Assembly: GCA_040404065.1 (NCBI GenBank)
Contig: JBBAJM010000001.1
DNA: 64,000 bases
Strand: one strand, 5' to 3'
DNA from: Fontibacterium sp040404065
GTDB lineage: Bacteria; Pseudomonadota; Alphaproteobacteria; Pelagibacterales; Pelagibacteraceae
Of the stretch, positions 1 to 8,878 are shown in pieces; positions within the stretch are counted from its first letter, which is position 1; the number at the start of each line of letters is the position of its first letter. Position numbers and translations under genes: made by a program. The notes under the pieces are model-generated. The model had not been told where the DNA came from, did not search any database, and saw only the letters and a program-made list of their open reading frames with translations.

Positions 1-1
1 A

Positions 2-949
2 GTCATAGTTAGTGAATTTATGCTTCAGCAGACTCAAGTAAAAACAGTGATTCCTTTTTTTAACAGATTTATAAAAACTTTTCCTAATCTGAATAAATTA
101 TCAAAATCAAAATTGTCAAAGGTTTATAAGATGTGGCAGGGTCTAGGATATTATTCTAGAGCTAGAAATTTACTAATTACAGCTAAAATTATTCGATCGA
201 AATATAAAGGAATAGTTCCGAATAATTTCGAGACCTTGAAAAGTTTTCCTGGAATAGGTGACTATACCGCTTCAGCAATTATGGCTATCGCATTTGATAA
301 AGACTTTGTTGGAATAGACGGAAATGTTGAAAGATTTATCGCAAGATTATTTGGTTATAAAAAAAATAAAAAAAATTTTAAAGAAAATATTTTTTTAAAA
401 TTACAGGAAATTAGACCTAAAAAAAATTTTTCTAATTTTGCTCAAGCATTAATGGAGATGGGCGCTTTAATTTGCACTCCTAAAAATCCTAAATGTGATA
501 TCTGTCCTCTAAGCAGTAATTGCATTGCATTTAAAAAAAATAATTTTGATTATAAAATTTTAAAGAAAAATAAAATTAATATAAAAAAATATTATTTATT
601 ATTTTCTTTTAATAAAAACAAAATTTTATTTTTTAAAGATAAAAATAAATTATTAAAAGATTTTGTAAATTTACCTCTTATTGAATATAATAAAAAATTA
701 TTTGATAAGTCTTTTCAAGAAAAAAACTTTTCTTTTTCTGGTCAAGTAAGAATTTTTAATAAAAGTTACGTGCACAATATCTCAAATATTAAAATGCTAA
801 TTAAAATTGCTATCTTTAAAAAGATAAATAAAATAAATAATAATAAATTTTACTGGATAAGTTCTAATAAAATAGATAATTCACTGTTATCAAGTTTTTC
901 TAAAAAATTTATATTCTTGATAAAAAATAAAATAATTTCTTATGTTTAA
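2..949 (+). CDS. mutY: A/G-specific adenine DNA glycosylase MutY (5' end missing)
   Basis: Removes adenine mispaired with 8-oxoguanine in base excision repair. The reading frame is open to the left edge, and residues before the first visible Met (V-S-E-F) continue the family's N-terminal motif before MLQQTQV, so the true start lies outside the window. Visible are the helix-hairpin-helix with LKSFPGIGDYTA, the catalytic Asp in GIDGNVERF, and the [4Fe-4S] ligands C-X6-C-X2-C-X5-C near residues 152-168. The C-terminal NUDIX-like domain is Lys/Asn-rich, and its 8-oxoG-sensing FSH motif looks degenerate (HNISN). The 3' end overlaps the next gene by 8 nt, suggesting co-transcription. Confidence 0.93.
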   Translation, partial: VIVSEFMLQQTQVKTVIPFFNRFIKTFPNLNKLSKSKLSKVYKMWQGLGYYSRARNLLITAKIIRSKYKGIVPNNFETLKSFPGIGDYTASAIMAIAFDKDFVGIDGNVERFIARLFGYKKNKKNFKENIFLKLQEIRPKKNFSNFAQALMEMGALICTPKNPKCDICPLSSNCIAFKKNNFDYKILKKNKINIKKYYLLFSFNKNKILFFKDKNKLLKDFVNLPLIEYNKKLFDKSFQEKNFSFSGQVRIFNKSYVHNISNIKMLIKIAIFKKINKINNNKFYWISSNKIDNSLLSSFSKKFIFLIKNKIISYV

Positions 950-2141
950 AAAAATTATTATTCTAGGAGGTGGAATTGCCGGTTTAACTTTGGCTAATTT
1001 TTTAAAAAAAAATAACTTTAATAATTTTATAGTATATGAAAAACTTGAGAACAATTTATCAAAATCTACTGGAATACAGCTATCTCCCAATGCAGTAAGA
1101 ATTTTAGATTTTTTAGATTCAAAGTTTTATTTTGATAATAGTTTTCACAGAATGAATTATTTAAATATTCATTCTCAGCGTTATAAAAATTTTTTACCTG
1201 AATTTGAAAGCAAAATTAGTTTACAGAATATAATAAACGACAAAACCCCCTATCTAACTTGCGATAGAAATGTTTTATTAAAATTTTTAGAGAAATCTTT
1301 GTCTCCGAAAGATATTTTTTATAATAAGAAAGTTACTCAAATAATTAAAGATCATAATATTATCAGGGTCAAATTTAGCAATGGATCAGAGGATTATTGT
1401 GATTTGTTAATTTCTGCAGATGGAATATTTTCCAACTCCAGAACTGATAATAATATTATTAAAAATACAAACTTTTATGCATTTAGAGGCGTAATTAAAA
1501 ACTTTTACTCTCAATATCCCACGGCAAATGATGCTATTAATTTATGGTTGGCCAATAACAAGCATTTAGTTACTTATTTTATAAACAATCAAAATGATTT
1601 GAGTTTTACTGGAGTTAATAAGTCTTTTGATAAAAAAAATATTGATGAGGAAAATGCGAATTATTCTAATATATTTCCAACAACTGAATTTAGGAATCTA
1701 TTTTTTTCAGAGAATAAAGTTTTAAGAGAAATATTAGATAATGTTCAGGAAGTTTATCGTTGGCCAATATTTTCTTTAAAAAAGAGAGTTTTTTATAGAG
1801 ATAATCAGATTTTTATCGGAGATTCTTCTCATGGGATGGTGCCTTTTCAAGCGCAAGGTGCAGCATTAGCTATAGAAGATGCTTATGTTTTATATGAGCA
1901 AATTATTAAGAATGTGACTAATAATTTAGGGGTATTTTATTTCAATAAACGTAATAGCAGGATTAGAAAGATAATTTTAAGATCACATTTGAATGTTTTT
2001 ATATTTCACGGAAGTAATTTTTTAATTATCTTTCTTAGAGCTATATTTTTTAAGATTTTAGAAAAGAGTTTTTTATTAAAAAAATATATGTTTGGATGGA
2101 TCTTTAACTATAATCCGAGAAGTTCTAGTTATTTTTTCTAA
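942..2141 (+). CDS. FAD-dependent monooxygenase, UbiH/salicylate hydroxylase type
   Basis: Class A flavoprotein monooxygenase of 399 aa. The N-terminal dinucleotide-binding motif is GGGIAGLTLANFL. A second FAD-contacting motif appears as FIGDSSHGMVPFQAQGAALAIEDA (residues about 290-313, the GD-x-x-H form). A hydrophobic C-terminal stretch (about 345-375) may associate with the membrane. Family members hydroxylate aromatic rings, including ubiquinone precursors (UbiH, UbiF, COQ6) and salicylate-like compounds. The substrate cannot be fixed from sequence; ubiquinone synthesis is possible because this cell has a bc1 complex. It starts inside the mutY end and converges on ccrM with a 17-nt overlap. 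Confidence 0.82.
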   Translation: MFKKIIILGGGIAGLTLANFLKKNNFNNFIVYEKLENNLSKSTGIQLSPNAVRILDFLDSKFYFDNSFHRMNYLNIHSQRYKNFLPEFESKISLQNIINDKTPYLTCDRNVLLKFLEKSLSPKDIFYNKKVTQIIKDHNIIRVKFSNGSEDYCDLLISADGIFSNSRTDNNIIKNTNFYAFRGVIKNFYSQYPTANDAINLWLANNKHLVTYFINNQNDLSFTGVNKSFDKKNIDEENANYSNIFPTTEFRNLFFSENKVLREILDNVQEVYRWPIFSLKKRVFYRDNQIFIGDSSHGMVPFQAQGAALAIEDAYVLYEQIIKNVTNNLGVFYFNKRNSRIRKIILRSHLNVFIFHGSNFLIIFLRAIFFKILEKSFLLKKYMFGWIFNYNPRSSSYFF

Positions 2142-3195
2142 TTTTTTCTCTTAGATGATCTAGTGGATATAATTTATTTTCCATTTTGATGTGCCAAAAT
2201 GACCAACCATTACAGCTTTCTGTTCCTTGAGCTTTAGCGCCAACACTATGTATAGATCCAGAAATATCTTTGTATAAAATACTACCATCAGCCATAACAT
2301 GAGCTTGGATTTTATTCTTTGCATCAAAAAGTTTTAATCCTGGCTCTATTATTCCGCTTTCAATTAAATAACCAAAAGGTATTCGTTTTTCATTTCTTTT
2401 ATTTTCTATCGTTTTTAAGAAATCTTCATCAACTTTTTTTACTTTTTTTATTCTTGCTTCGGCAGTTTGGAAGTATTGTTTATTACTTTCTATCCCGCAA
2501 TAATTTCTTCCAAGTTTTCTAGCAACAGCTCCAGTAGTGCCAGTACCAAAGAATGGATCTAATATAAAATCACCTTTTTTAGTTGATGATAAAATAATTC
2601 TATAAAGTAGGCTTTCAGGTTTTTGAGTTGAGTGCACTTTGTTACCTTCTTCATTTTTAATTCTCTCTCCTCCAGTACAAAGTGCAAGATCCCAATTCGA
2701 TCTCATCTGTTTATCATCGTTAAAGCATTTTAATGATTTATAATTAAAAGTGTATTTAGAGTTTTTGTTTTTAGCAGCCCAGATTAATGTTTCATGCGCA
2801 TTAGTAAATCTTGTGCCCTTGAAATTAGGCATAGGATTTTTTTTATTCCATATAATATCATTTAGAATCCAAAAATTCTTATCCTGTACTATTTTTCCTA
2901 ATCTAAAAATATTGTGATAGGTACCTATCATCCATATCGTTCCATTGGGTTTTAGAACCCTTCTGCATTCGTTAATCCAAGAAATTGAAAACTCATCATA
3001 TTGTTTTAAAGTGTCAAACTTATCCCAATCATCATCAACTGCTTTTACCTTTGAATGATCTGGTCTTTCTAGGTTGCTTTGTAATTGCAGATTGTAAGGC
3101 GGATCAGCAAAAATACAGTCAAAAGTTTCGTTAGGTATTTTTTTTAATTCTTTTAATGAATCTCCAAGAATGATGATGTCTCTATTTATTGTCAT
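2125..3195 (-). CDS. ccrM: Adenine-N6 DNA methyltransferase, CcrM type (GANTC)
   Basis: Beta-class amino-methyltransferase of 356 aa, close to the length of Caulobacter CcrM. Motif IV DPPYNL is near the N-terminus (residues about 31-36), and the SAM-binding motif LDPFFGTGTTG is near 215-225. The C-terminal part (about 265-350, with GSIHSVGA and CNGWSFWH) matches the RAMA-like extension of CcrM proteins that takes part in recognition. CcrM methylates the adenine of GANTC and is cell-cycle regulated in alphaproteobacteria; specificity here is inferred from the family. No restriction endonuclease gene is adjacent, consistent with a solitary regulatory methylase. rnhB lies upstream on the same strand after a 76-bp gap. 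Confidence 0.92.
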   Translation of the reverse strand: MTINRDIIILGDSLKELKKIPNETFDCIFADPPYNLQLQSNLERPDHSKVKAVDDDWDKFDTLKQYDEFSISWINECRRVLKPNGTIWMIGTYHNIFRLGKIVQDKNFWILNDIIWNKKNPMPNFKGTRFTNAHETLIWAAKNKNSKYTFNYKSLKCFNDDKQMRSNWDLALCTGGERIKNEEGNKVHSTQKPESLLYRIILSSTKKGDFILDPFFGTGTTGAVARKLGRNYCGIESNKQYFQTAEARIKKVKKVDEDFLKTIENKRNEKRIPFGYLIESGIIEPGLKLFDAKNKIQAHVMADGSILYKDISGSIHSVGAKAQGTESCNGWSFWHIKMENKLYPLDHLREKIRKNN

Positions 3196-3212
3196 ACAAC
3201 TGTGGAGAGAAA

Positions 3213-3239
3213 ATAATATTAGAAGACTCCCTCAGTCAA
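3213..3239 (-). promoter_or_regulatory. Possible ccrM promoter containing a GANTC site
   Basis: Reading the minus strand, a -35-like TTGACT (3234-3239) and a -10-like TATTAT (3213-3218) are separated by 15 nt, shorter than the ideal 17. A GANTC site (GAGTC, 3225-3229) lies in the spacer. The -10 ends about 18 bp before the ccrM start codon. The promoter call rests on two hexamers only; methylation control is an inference from CcrM biology. Confidence 0.35.
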
Positions 3240-3271
3240 CCTGTGTCTGTATATTGATTGTGCTCTATTTT

Positions 3272-3862
3272 TTAATTTATCAATAGGTTGTGTATAGGTG
3301 CGAAAGTTTTTCTATGATGCTCGGTAATTCCGAATATTTTAATCGCTTCTAAGTGTTTTTTAGTCCCGTAACCACAGTTATTTTCCCAATTATAATTTGG
3401 AAATTCTAAAGATAATTTTTCCATAAATAAATCTCTAGAAACCTTAGCTATAATGGATGCCGCGGCTATAGAAACGCATTTTTGATCACCCTTAATAATT
3501 GTTTTCATGTTTTTGTCCTTTTTAGGCGCAAAATTCCCATCAACAAGAATTATATGATCTTTAATATTCATTTTTTCTAGAGCTCTATTCATTGCAAGCA
3601 AAGAAGATTGCAAAATATTTAATTTTTCAATTTCTCTTACAGAAGATATTCCAATACTATATTCGCACTTCTTAATAAGCTCTTGAAATATTTCTAACCT
3701 TTTAGATTTGCTAAGTTTTTTTGAATCATTAATCCCAGAAGGAAAGTTTTTTTCATCTAATTTAATTGCCGCTGCAAAAACAGGTCCAGCTAAACATCCT
3801 CTTCCTACTTCATCTACTCCAATTATATTTTTACCAAATTTAAAATCATTTAATATGTTCAT
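3272..3862 (-). CDS. rnhB: Ribonuclease HII
   Basis: Cleaves the RNA strand of RNA-DNA hybrids and incises at single ribonucleotides in DNA. The protein is 196 aa, of usual length, and opens with the diagnostic GVDEVGRGCLAGP motif carrying the catalytic Asp and Glu (residues about 15-27). The later VDGNFAPK (Asp) and AAASIIAKVSRD motifs complete the acidic active site. Its start codon shares one base with the stop of the upstream UDG-like gene, so the two are probably translationally coupled. It is likely cytoplasmic and constitutive. Confidence 0.95.
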   Translation of the reverse strand: MNILNDFKFGKNIIGVDEVGRGCLAGPVFAAAIKLDEKNFPSGINDSKKLSKSKRLEIFQELIKKCEYSIGISSVREIEKLNILQSSLLAMNRALEKMNIKDHIILVDGNFAPKKDKNMKTIIKGDQKCVSIAAASIIAKVSRDLFMEKLSLEFPNYNWENNCGYGTKKHLEAIKIFGITEHHRKTFAPIHNLLIN

Positions 3863-4521
3863 TAGTTTTTAAAAATCTCATTTTTGAATTTTTTTAAGTC
3901 TTCCCATGCTAATTTTTTATAATCAGGTGATTTTAGCAAGTGATCAGGAGTAAAAGTTGAAAATGTATTAAATTTATATTTATCAATAATAATCTCACCC
4001 CATTTTCCATGTAAATCTAATATTTTTTTATTAGAATTATTAAAAAGATTATAAACTACCTCACCTAATAATAAGATATATTTTGGTTTAATAATCTTTA
4101 TATGTTTAAATAAAATATTTTTATAAAAATTAGATTTGTTTTTTATATTAATTTCCTTATCAAAATAAATATTAGATAAATAATATTCTTCTTTATCTAG
4201 TGATATTGCAGATAACATTTTAGTTAGAAGCTCTCCTTTAGCTTCAGAAAAAATTTCCTGATTCTTTATGTCATTTTCATCCGGGTAATCTCCCAAGATC
4301 ATAATTGAAGAATTGGGATTTCCTTTAAAGAAGAATTGGTTATTTTTTTTTAAGACAAATTGATTGTTAATATCTTTGAATAATTCAATAATTAGCTGTT
4401 CTTTGTTAAGAGAGTTTTGTTTTGATTTAGTTAGATCGTTAGCAAAGAGGTTTATAAAATTTAAAGTTGAATAGTATTCTAGGAGGTTTATAGTTTTGTT
4501 GCTTAGATTTTTTTTAGTCAT
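3862..4521 (-). CDS. Uracil-DNA glycosylase superfamily protein, degenerate family-4 type
   Basis: A 219-aa protein with the overall pattern of family 4 uracil-DNA glycosylases. It has a motif-I-like segment MILGDYPDENDIK (residues about 74-86), followed by GELLTKML and a motif-II-like segment FTPDHLLKSP (190-199). Family 4 enzymes normally carry four Cys ligands for an iron-sulfur cluster and a GEAPG core; this protein contains no cysteine at all, and the core reads GDYPD. It may therefore be a cluster-free derivative with altered activity. Its start codon lies only 5 bp from the divergent TPR gene. Confidence 0.68.
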   Translation of the reverse strand: MTKKNLSNKTINLLEYYSTLNFINLFANDLTKSKQNSLNKEQLIIELFKDINNQFVLKKNNQFFFKGNPNSSIMILGDYPDENDIKNQEIFSEAKGELLTKMLSAISLDKEEYYLSNIYFDKEINIKNKSNFYKNILFKHIKIIKPKYILLLGEVVYNLFNNSNKKILDLHGKWGEIIIDKYKFNTFSTFTPDHLLKSPDYKKLAWEDLKKFKNEIFKN

Positions 4522-4526
4522 TTTTT

Positions 4527-6248
4527 ATGAATAAAGCAGTTTTTTATATAGCGCTTTTATTATCTTTTATAACAAATTATTCAAATTTGAATGCTAACAT
4601 ACTAGACGGTAAAAAAAATTTAATTAAGAACTCTAATTATTTTTCTAATTATTTGTCTGGAAGCGTTTATCTTCAAAAAAATAATTCACAAAAAGCATAT
4701 AACTTCCTGCAAAATATTGAGGATTTGGGATTTTATCATTCAGAATTTAATTTTAAATATGTTGAGACCTTAGTTAATAGTGGAAAATTGGATGAAGCTT
4801 ATATTTTTATTAAAAAATTAGATAAATCTTACCAATCATTATATCCTTTTAATCTGGTTTTGTTTGTTCATGATTTTAAAAATAAAAAGTATTCGCATCT
4901 GAAAGATTATGTTCCGTTAGTAAGAAAAGATTTATCCGATCCGTTGTTATCAGAGCTTTATCAGGATCTTGATTTATGGCGAGAGTTCTCTAATAATAAT
5001 GTCGGTAAATTTAGAGAAAAAATTAAGAAATCAAACTCTGATTTTAAGAATATTGAGTTAACTCAAAAAATTTTAATTAGTTTGTATTTAGACGACCAGC
5101 AGAATATTGAATCATATTTTAGAGAAATATCCAGTACAAAAGAATTAGCGAGATATAACTATTTTTACCTAGATTATTTTTTAGAAAAAAATAATAAAGA
5201 AAGAGTTAGTGAAATTATAAATAAAAATTTAGAAGTTGATTCTGAGAGTTTATTATTTAAACAGCTTTATATAGATTTTCATAATAATCAATTTCAAAAA
5301 ATTAATCAGTTCTATAAAAGAAAAGATATAAATCATGGATTGGCAGAATTATTTTATTTATTTGCTAATTTTTATCAAAACTATGAGCAGGTTCAGATAT
5401 CTAATTTTTATTTAAATATTAGTGAATATTTAAACCCTGACTTTTTGTCTAATAAAGTTTTAAAAATAGAAAACTTAATTATACTAGAGGATCTTTATCA
5501 GGCAGAGAAAGAAATTAAAATTATTGAAAAGTTAGGAAAAGAGTATTTTTGGTATGCAAATTTAACAAAATTGAAATTCTTTCCAAATTATAAATCAGAA
5601 AAACAAATTAATTTACTTGAGGATTATTTAAAGAACCAAAAATTATTTACTTCAGATAAATATTTTGAATTAGCAAATTTTTTAAGAAGTAATAGCGACT
5701 ATTCTAAATCAATTCCGTTATATGAAAAATCTATTTTATCTAAGAAAGATAAGAAGGACACTGATTGGATTTATTATTATAATTTAGCTATCAGCCAAGA
5801 AAGATCAAAATCCTGGAATGAAGCGGAGAAAAATTTTTTAGAAGCGCTAAAAATTGCTCCAAAACAACCCGAGGTATTAAATTACTTGGCATACAGTTGG
5901 CTGGAAAGAGAAATAAATTTAGACAAAGCTAAAGAGATGTTAATTGAAGCTGTTAACTTAAGTAAGGGGCGTGGTTATATTTTAGACTCTCTGGGATGGG
6001 CGTATTTTTTATTAAATGATTTTGATAAATCCGAAGAAACTTTAAAAATTGCTTATGAAAAAGATCCAACGGAGGCCGTAATTTATGATCATTACGGTGA
6101 TGTTCTCTGGGTAAATGGAAAAGAAATTCAGGCTAGATATGTTTGGCAAAATGCTGTTAAGCTTAAATACATTGAGAAAGATTTAAAGGAATCTATAAAT
6201 AAAAAAATAATTTTTGGATTAGATGAAGGTTATAAACGCAAGTCTTAA
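4527..6248 (+). CDS. Secreted tetratricopeptide-repeat protein
   Basis: A 573-aa protein beginning with a plausible Sec signal peptide (about 23 residues, hydrophobic core followed by Asn-Ala). The C-terminal third carries clear TPR units (about residues 410-545), including repeated A-x-x-x-x-P positions such as ALKIAPKQPEVLNYLAY and AYEKDPTEAVIYDHYGD. The middle is predicted helical with weaker repeats. TPR proteins of this position and layout are common in alphaproteobacteria upstream of ispE and probably act in the periplasm as scaffolds; no enzymatic motif is visible. No Shine-Dalgarno sequence precedes the start, and the promoter must lie within the divergent UDG-like gene. Confidence 0.8.
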   Translation: MNKAVFYIALLLSFITNYSNLNANILDGKKNLIKNSNYFSNYLSGSVYLQKNNSQKAYNFLQNIEDLGFYHSEFNFKYVETLVNSGKLDEAYIFIKKLDKSYQSLYPFNLVLFVHDFKNKKYSHLKDYVPLVRKDLSDPLLSELYQDLDLWREFSNNNVGKFREKIKKSNSDFKNIELTQKILISLYLDDQQNIESYFREISSTKELARYNYFYLDYFLEKNNKERVSEIINKNLEVDSESLLFKQLYIDFHNNQFQKINQFYKRKDINHGLAELFYLFANFYQNYEQVQISNFYLNISEYLNPDFLSNKVLKIENLIILEDLYQAEKEIKIIEKLGKEYFWYANLTKLKFFPNYKSEKQINLLEDYLKNQKLFTSDKYFELANFLRSNSDYSKSIPLYEKSILSKKDKKDTDWIYYYNLAISQERSKSWNEAEKNFLEALKIAPKQPEVLNYLAYSWLEREINLDKAKEMLIEAVNLSKGRGYILDSLGWAYFLLNDFDKSEETLKIAYEKDPTEAVIYDHYGDVLWVNGKEIQARYVWQNAVKLKYIEKDLKESINKKIIFGLDEGYKRKS

Positions 6249-7101
6249 AGCTTACGCTAAAGTTAATTTATATTTAAAAGTAATTAAGAAATTAAAAAAT
6301 AAATATCATGAAATTGAAACATTATTTTGTTTCTGTGATATTTATGATCATATTTATGTATCTTCCAATGCAAAAAAAAATAAAACCACTTTTTCTGGAA
6401 GATTTTCTAAGGGCATAAATAATAATAATAATACAATATTAAAATTATTATCTATTATAAAAAAATATCCTAAGTTTTCTGATTATAAATTTAAAATAAA
6501 AATTATAAAAAATATACCTCACGGTTCAGGATTTGGAGGTGGCTCCAGTGATGTTGCTACATTGCTGACCTTTTTTAATAAAAGCCTTAAATTAAATTTA
6601 AAAAAAAATATCATTTCATCGATATGTAAAAAAATAGGCTCCGATGTAGAGCCGTCTCTAAATACAAATGTTAAGCTTCTTTATGGTGCTAATAATACAA
6701 TCTTAGAATTTAAAAAAAAACCTAAATTTAATCTATTATTAATTTATCCAAACTATTCTAATTCTACAAAGCAAATTTATTTATTAAATAAGAATTTTTC
6801 TAATAAAAAAAATTTAGATATTAATTTCTTAAAAAATAATATTTTAAATCTAAATAATTTATTAAAGTTTATTAATTTTAAAGGTAATGATTTAGAACAA
6901 AGTGCATTTAAAAAAAAAAATAAGTCATTAAAAGTACTAACTTTTATTAAAAGATTAAAAGGTTGCAGAGTGGCAAGAATGACAGGTAGTGGGTCTGCCT
7001 GTTATGCAATTTTTGAAAACAACATGCAGTTAACTTCAGCTATATTTGCTTTGAAAAGACGTTATAAAAGTTATTGGATAAGGAAAGCAAAAATAATATA
7101 A
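6223..7101 (+). CDS. ispE: 4-diphosphocytidyl-2-C-methyl-D-erythritol kinase IspE
   Basis: Phosphorylates CDP-methylerythritol in the non-mevalonate isoprenoid pathway. The 292-aa protein has the GHMP-kinase fold. The AYAKVNLYLKV start motif (residues about 10-20) holds the substrate-contacting Lys, the ATP-binding glycine loop is PHGSGFGGGSSDVATLL (about 95-111), and a C-terminal TGSGSACYA glycine motif is present near 253. The start codon lies within the last 26 nt of the TPR gene in another frame, which points to coupling. It sits in the cytoplasm and would feed ubiquinone and undecaprenyl phosphate synthesis. Confidence 0.95.
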   Translation: MKVINASLKAYAKVNLYLKVIKKLKNKYHEIETLFCFCDIYDHIYVSSNAKKNKTTFSGRFSKGINNNNNTILKLLSIIKKYPKFSDYKFKIKIIKNIPHGSGFGGGSSDVATLLTFFNKSLKLNLKKNIISSICKKIGSDVEPSLNTNVKLLYGANNTILEFKKKPKFNLLLIYPNYSNSTKQIYLLNKNFSNKKNLDINFLKNNILNLNNLLKFINFKGNDLEQSAFKKKNKSLKVLTFIKRLKGCRVARMTGSGSACYAIFENNMQLTSAIFALKRRYKSYWIRKAKII

Positions 7102-7122
7102 CCTTATTTCTAAAATAAAAAT

Positions 7123-7196
7123 TGGGGCTTAGCCAAGCGGTAAGGCAGCGGGTTTTGATCCCGCCATCCCAGGTTCGAATCCTGGAGCCCCAGCCA
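7123..7196 (+). tRNA. tRNA-Gln (TTG)
   Basis: A full cloverleaf can be drawn. The acceptor stem TGGGGCT pairs with AGCCCCA, and the anticodon stem GCGGG/CCCGC encloses the loop TTTTGAT with anticodon TTG. The T arm has loop TTCGAAT and stem CCAGG/CCTGG. The discriminator is G and the CCA end is genomically encoded (7194-7196). The U1-A72 pair is typical of tRNA-Gln. Confidence 0.96.
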
Positions 7197-7213
7197 AGCT
7201 AATAATAATTACT

Positions 7214-7684
7214 GTGATCAGAGAAGAAAAAAAATTAGATAATAAAAAAATATTTTTACTTGAAGAAGATGTTTTGGGACCAGGTAAATACGCTAGACCC
7301 AGTTTCAGATTAAGAGAAAATCTTATATGTAATCAAAAGTATTCAAAGATTTATTGCAAAGGACAGAAAATAATTGGCAGCATTAGATATTTTAATTGTA
7401 AGATTGAAAATAACGAAGGTTTAATGTTGGGACCATTGATTGTTGATCAAAAATTCAAAGGGAGGGGGATAGGAAAAGAACTAGTCAACCAAAGCATCAA
7501 ATTAGTTAATGATAAAAAAATTAGCTTTATTATTTTAATTGGAGAACTTGAATACTACAGTCAATTTGGTTTTGAGATAAATTATAATATATATTTTTCA
7601 CTAAATGTTCGAAAAGAAAAAATTTTATTAAAAACGCTATCAGATATGAGTAATAATTTATCTGGCAAGATTGAGTTGTATTAA
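7214..7684 (+). CDS. GNAT-family N-acetyltransferase
   Basis: A 156-aa protein with the acetyl-CoA-binding motif A pattern LGPLIVDQKFKGRGIGKELV (residues about 76-95), then YYSQFGFE, typical of the YhbS-like branch. The acceptor substrate cannot be predicted. The start chosen is GTG, 17 nt after the tRNA-Gln CCA end. The gene precedes the CCA-adding enzyme by only a few bases; this order is common in related genomes but does not itself reveal function. Confidence 0.8.
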   Translation: MIREEKKLDNKKIFLLEEDVLGPGKYARPSFRLRENLICNQKYSKIYCKGQKIIGSIRYFNCKIENNEGLMLGPLIVDQKFKGRGIGKELVNQSIKLVNDKKISFIILIGELEYYSQFGFEINYNIYFSLNVRKEKILLKTLSDMSNNLSGKIELY

Positions 7685-7691
7685 TTTTTTA

Positions 7692-8870
7692 ATGAAAAAA
7701 ACATTTTTATTTTCAAAAGAAAATAAAAAATTAATTTCTATTTTAAATCCAATTAGTTCAAAAACTCATACGCAGTTTGTTGGTGGTTGCGTTAGAAAAG
7801 CTTTGGAAGGTAACTTAACCACAGATATTGATTTGGCAACTATCTACAAACCTCAAGAAGTAAGAAAAATTTTATTAAAAAATAATTATAGAGTTTTAGA
7901 TTTAGGAATTAAATATGGGTCTATTACGACTTTTTCTAAGAATTATAGATACGAGATTACATCTTTAAGAGAGGATATAAACCCTGACGGTAGACATACC
8001 AAAATTAAATATACAAGTAATTGGTTAAATGATTCTTTAAGAAGAGATTTTACAATTAATGCAATTTATTGTGACAACTTCGGAAATATTTTTGATCCAT
8101 TAAATGGGATTAAGGATTTGAAAAGTAAAAAGGTTAAGTTTATTGGAGATGCCAATTTAAGGATTAAAGAAGACCAACTAAGAATTTTGAGATTTATAAG
8201 ATTTTCATTGGAATATGATACTAAAATTAAAGATAAAAAAGTTTTAAGCATTCTAAATAAGAATATTAAATTTTTAAGATTAATTTCCCCAGAAAGATTA
8301 TTTATAGAGCTAAAAAAAATTTTAGAGCTTAAGAACTTAGAGGGCATCAATAGAAAAGATTATTTTAAGAAGATTATTAGCAAGGTTTACCAGTTAAGAT
8401 TTTTTGAAAGATTAAGCAAAATAAAACTTTTTAAACTCAAATTAAATTATCTTCAGTTACTATCCATTTTGCTGGTTGGACATGATAAACGGCATCTTTA
8501 TTTTTCTAAGCAGTTTAGATTATCTAATAAAGAGAAGAATTACCTTAATTTTATTTCTATGCAATTTAAGTTGTTAAAAAATATACCCTACGACGATAAG
8601 ATAATTAAACAGCAAATATATTTTTATAAAAAAGAATTAACTCTAGATTTTTTAAATTTCTTTTTTTCTGTAACAAAAAAAATTAGTTATAAAAATTTAA
8701 AAAAATATAAATTATTTATCAAAAAATTTATAGTTTCTGTTTTTCCTATATCAGGAGATTTTTTAATTCGTAGAGGATTTAAGCAAGGAAAAGATCTTGG
8801 TAAAAAATTAGAGTCTTTAAAGAATTCTTGGATTAACAATGATTTTAAATTAAATTTAGATAAAATCTAA
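7692..8870 (+). CDS. cca: CCA tRNA nucleotidyltransferase / poly(A) polymerase family
   Basis: Adds or repairs the CCA end of tRNAs. The class II nucleotidyltransferase head is visible as QFVGGCVRKAL followed by TDIDLAT, in which D-x-D binds the catalytic metals (residues about 29-51). RRDFTINAI (about 117-125) and the RILRFIRFSLEY segment (about 160-171) follow. At about 392 aa the length is normal. An in-frame TTG 21 nt upstream is possible, but the ATG gives a better N-terminus and avoids overlap with the GNAT gene. The C-terminal region is divergent and very Lys-rich. It converges on greA, leaving 8 bp between the two stops. Confidence 0.9.
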   Translation: MKKTFLFSKENKKLISILNPISSKTHTQFVGGCVRKALEGNLTTDIDLATIYKPQEVRKILLKNNYRVLDLGIKYGSITTFSKNYRYEITSLREDINPDGRHTKIKYTSNWLNDSLRRDFTINAIYCDNFGNIFDPLNGIKDLKSKKVKFIGDANLRIKEDQLRILRFIRFSLEYDTKIKDKKVLSILNKNIKFLRLISPERLFIELKKILELKNLEGINRKDYFKKIISKVYQLRFFERLSKIKLFKLKLNYLQLLSILLVGHDKRHLYFSKQFRLSNKEKNYLNFISMQFKLLKNIPYDDKIIKQQIYFYKKELTLDFLNFFFSVTKKISYKNLKKYKLFIKKFIVSVFPISGDFLIRRGFKQGKDLGKKLESLKNSWINNDFKLNLDKI

Positions 8871-8878
8871 TTTTTACA

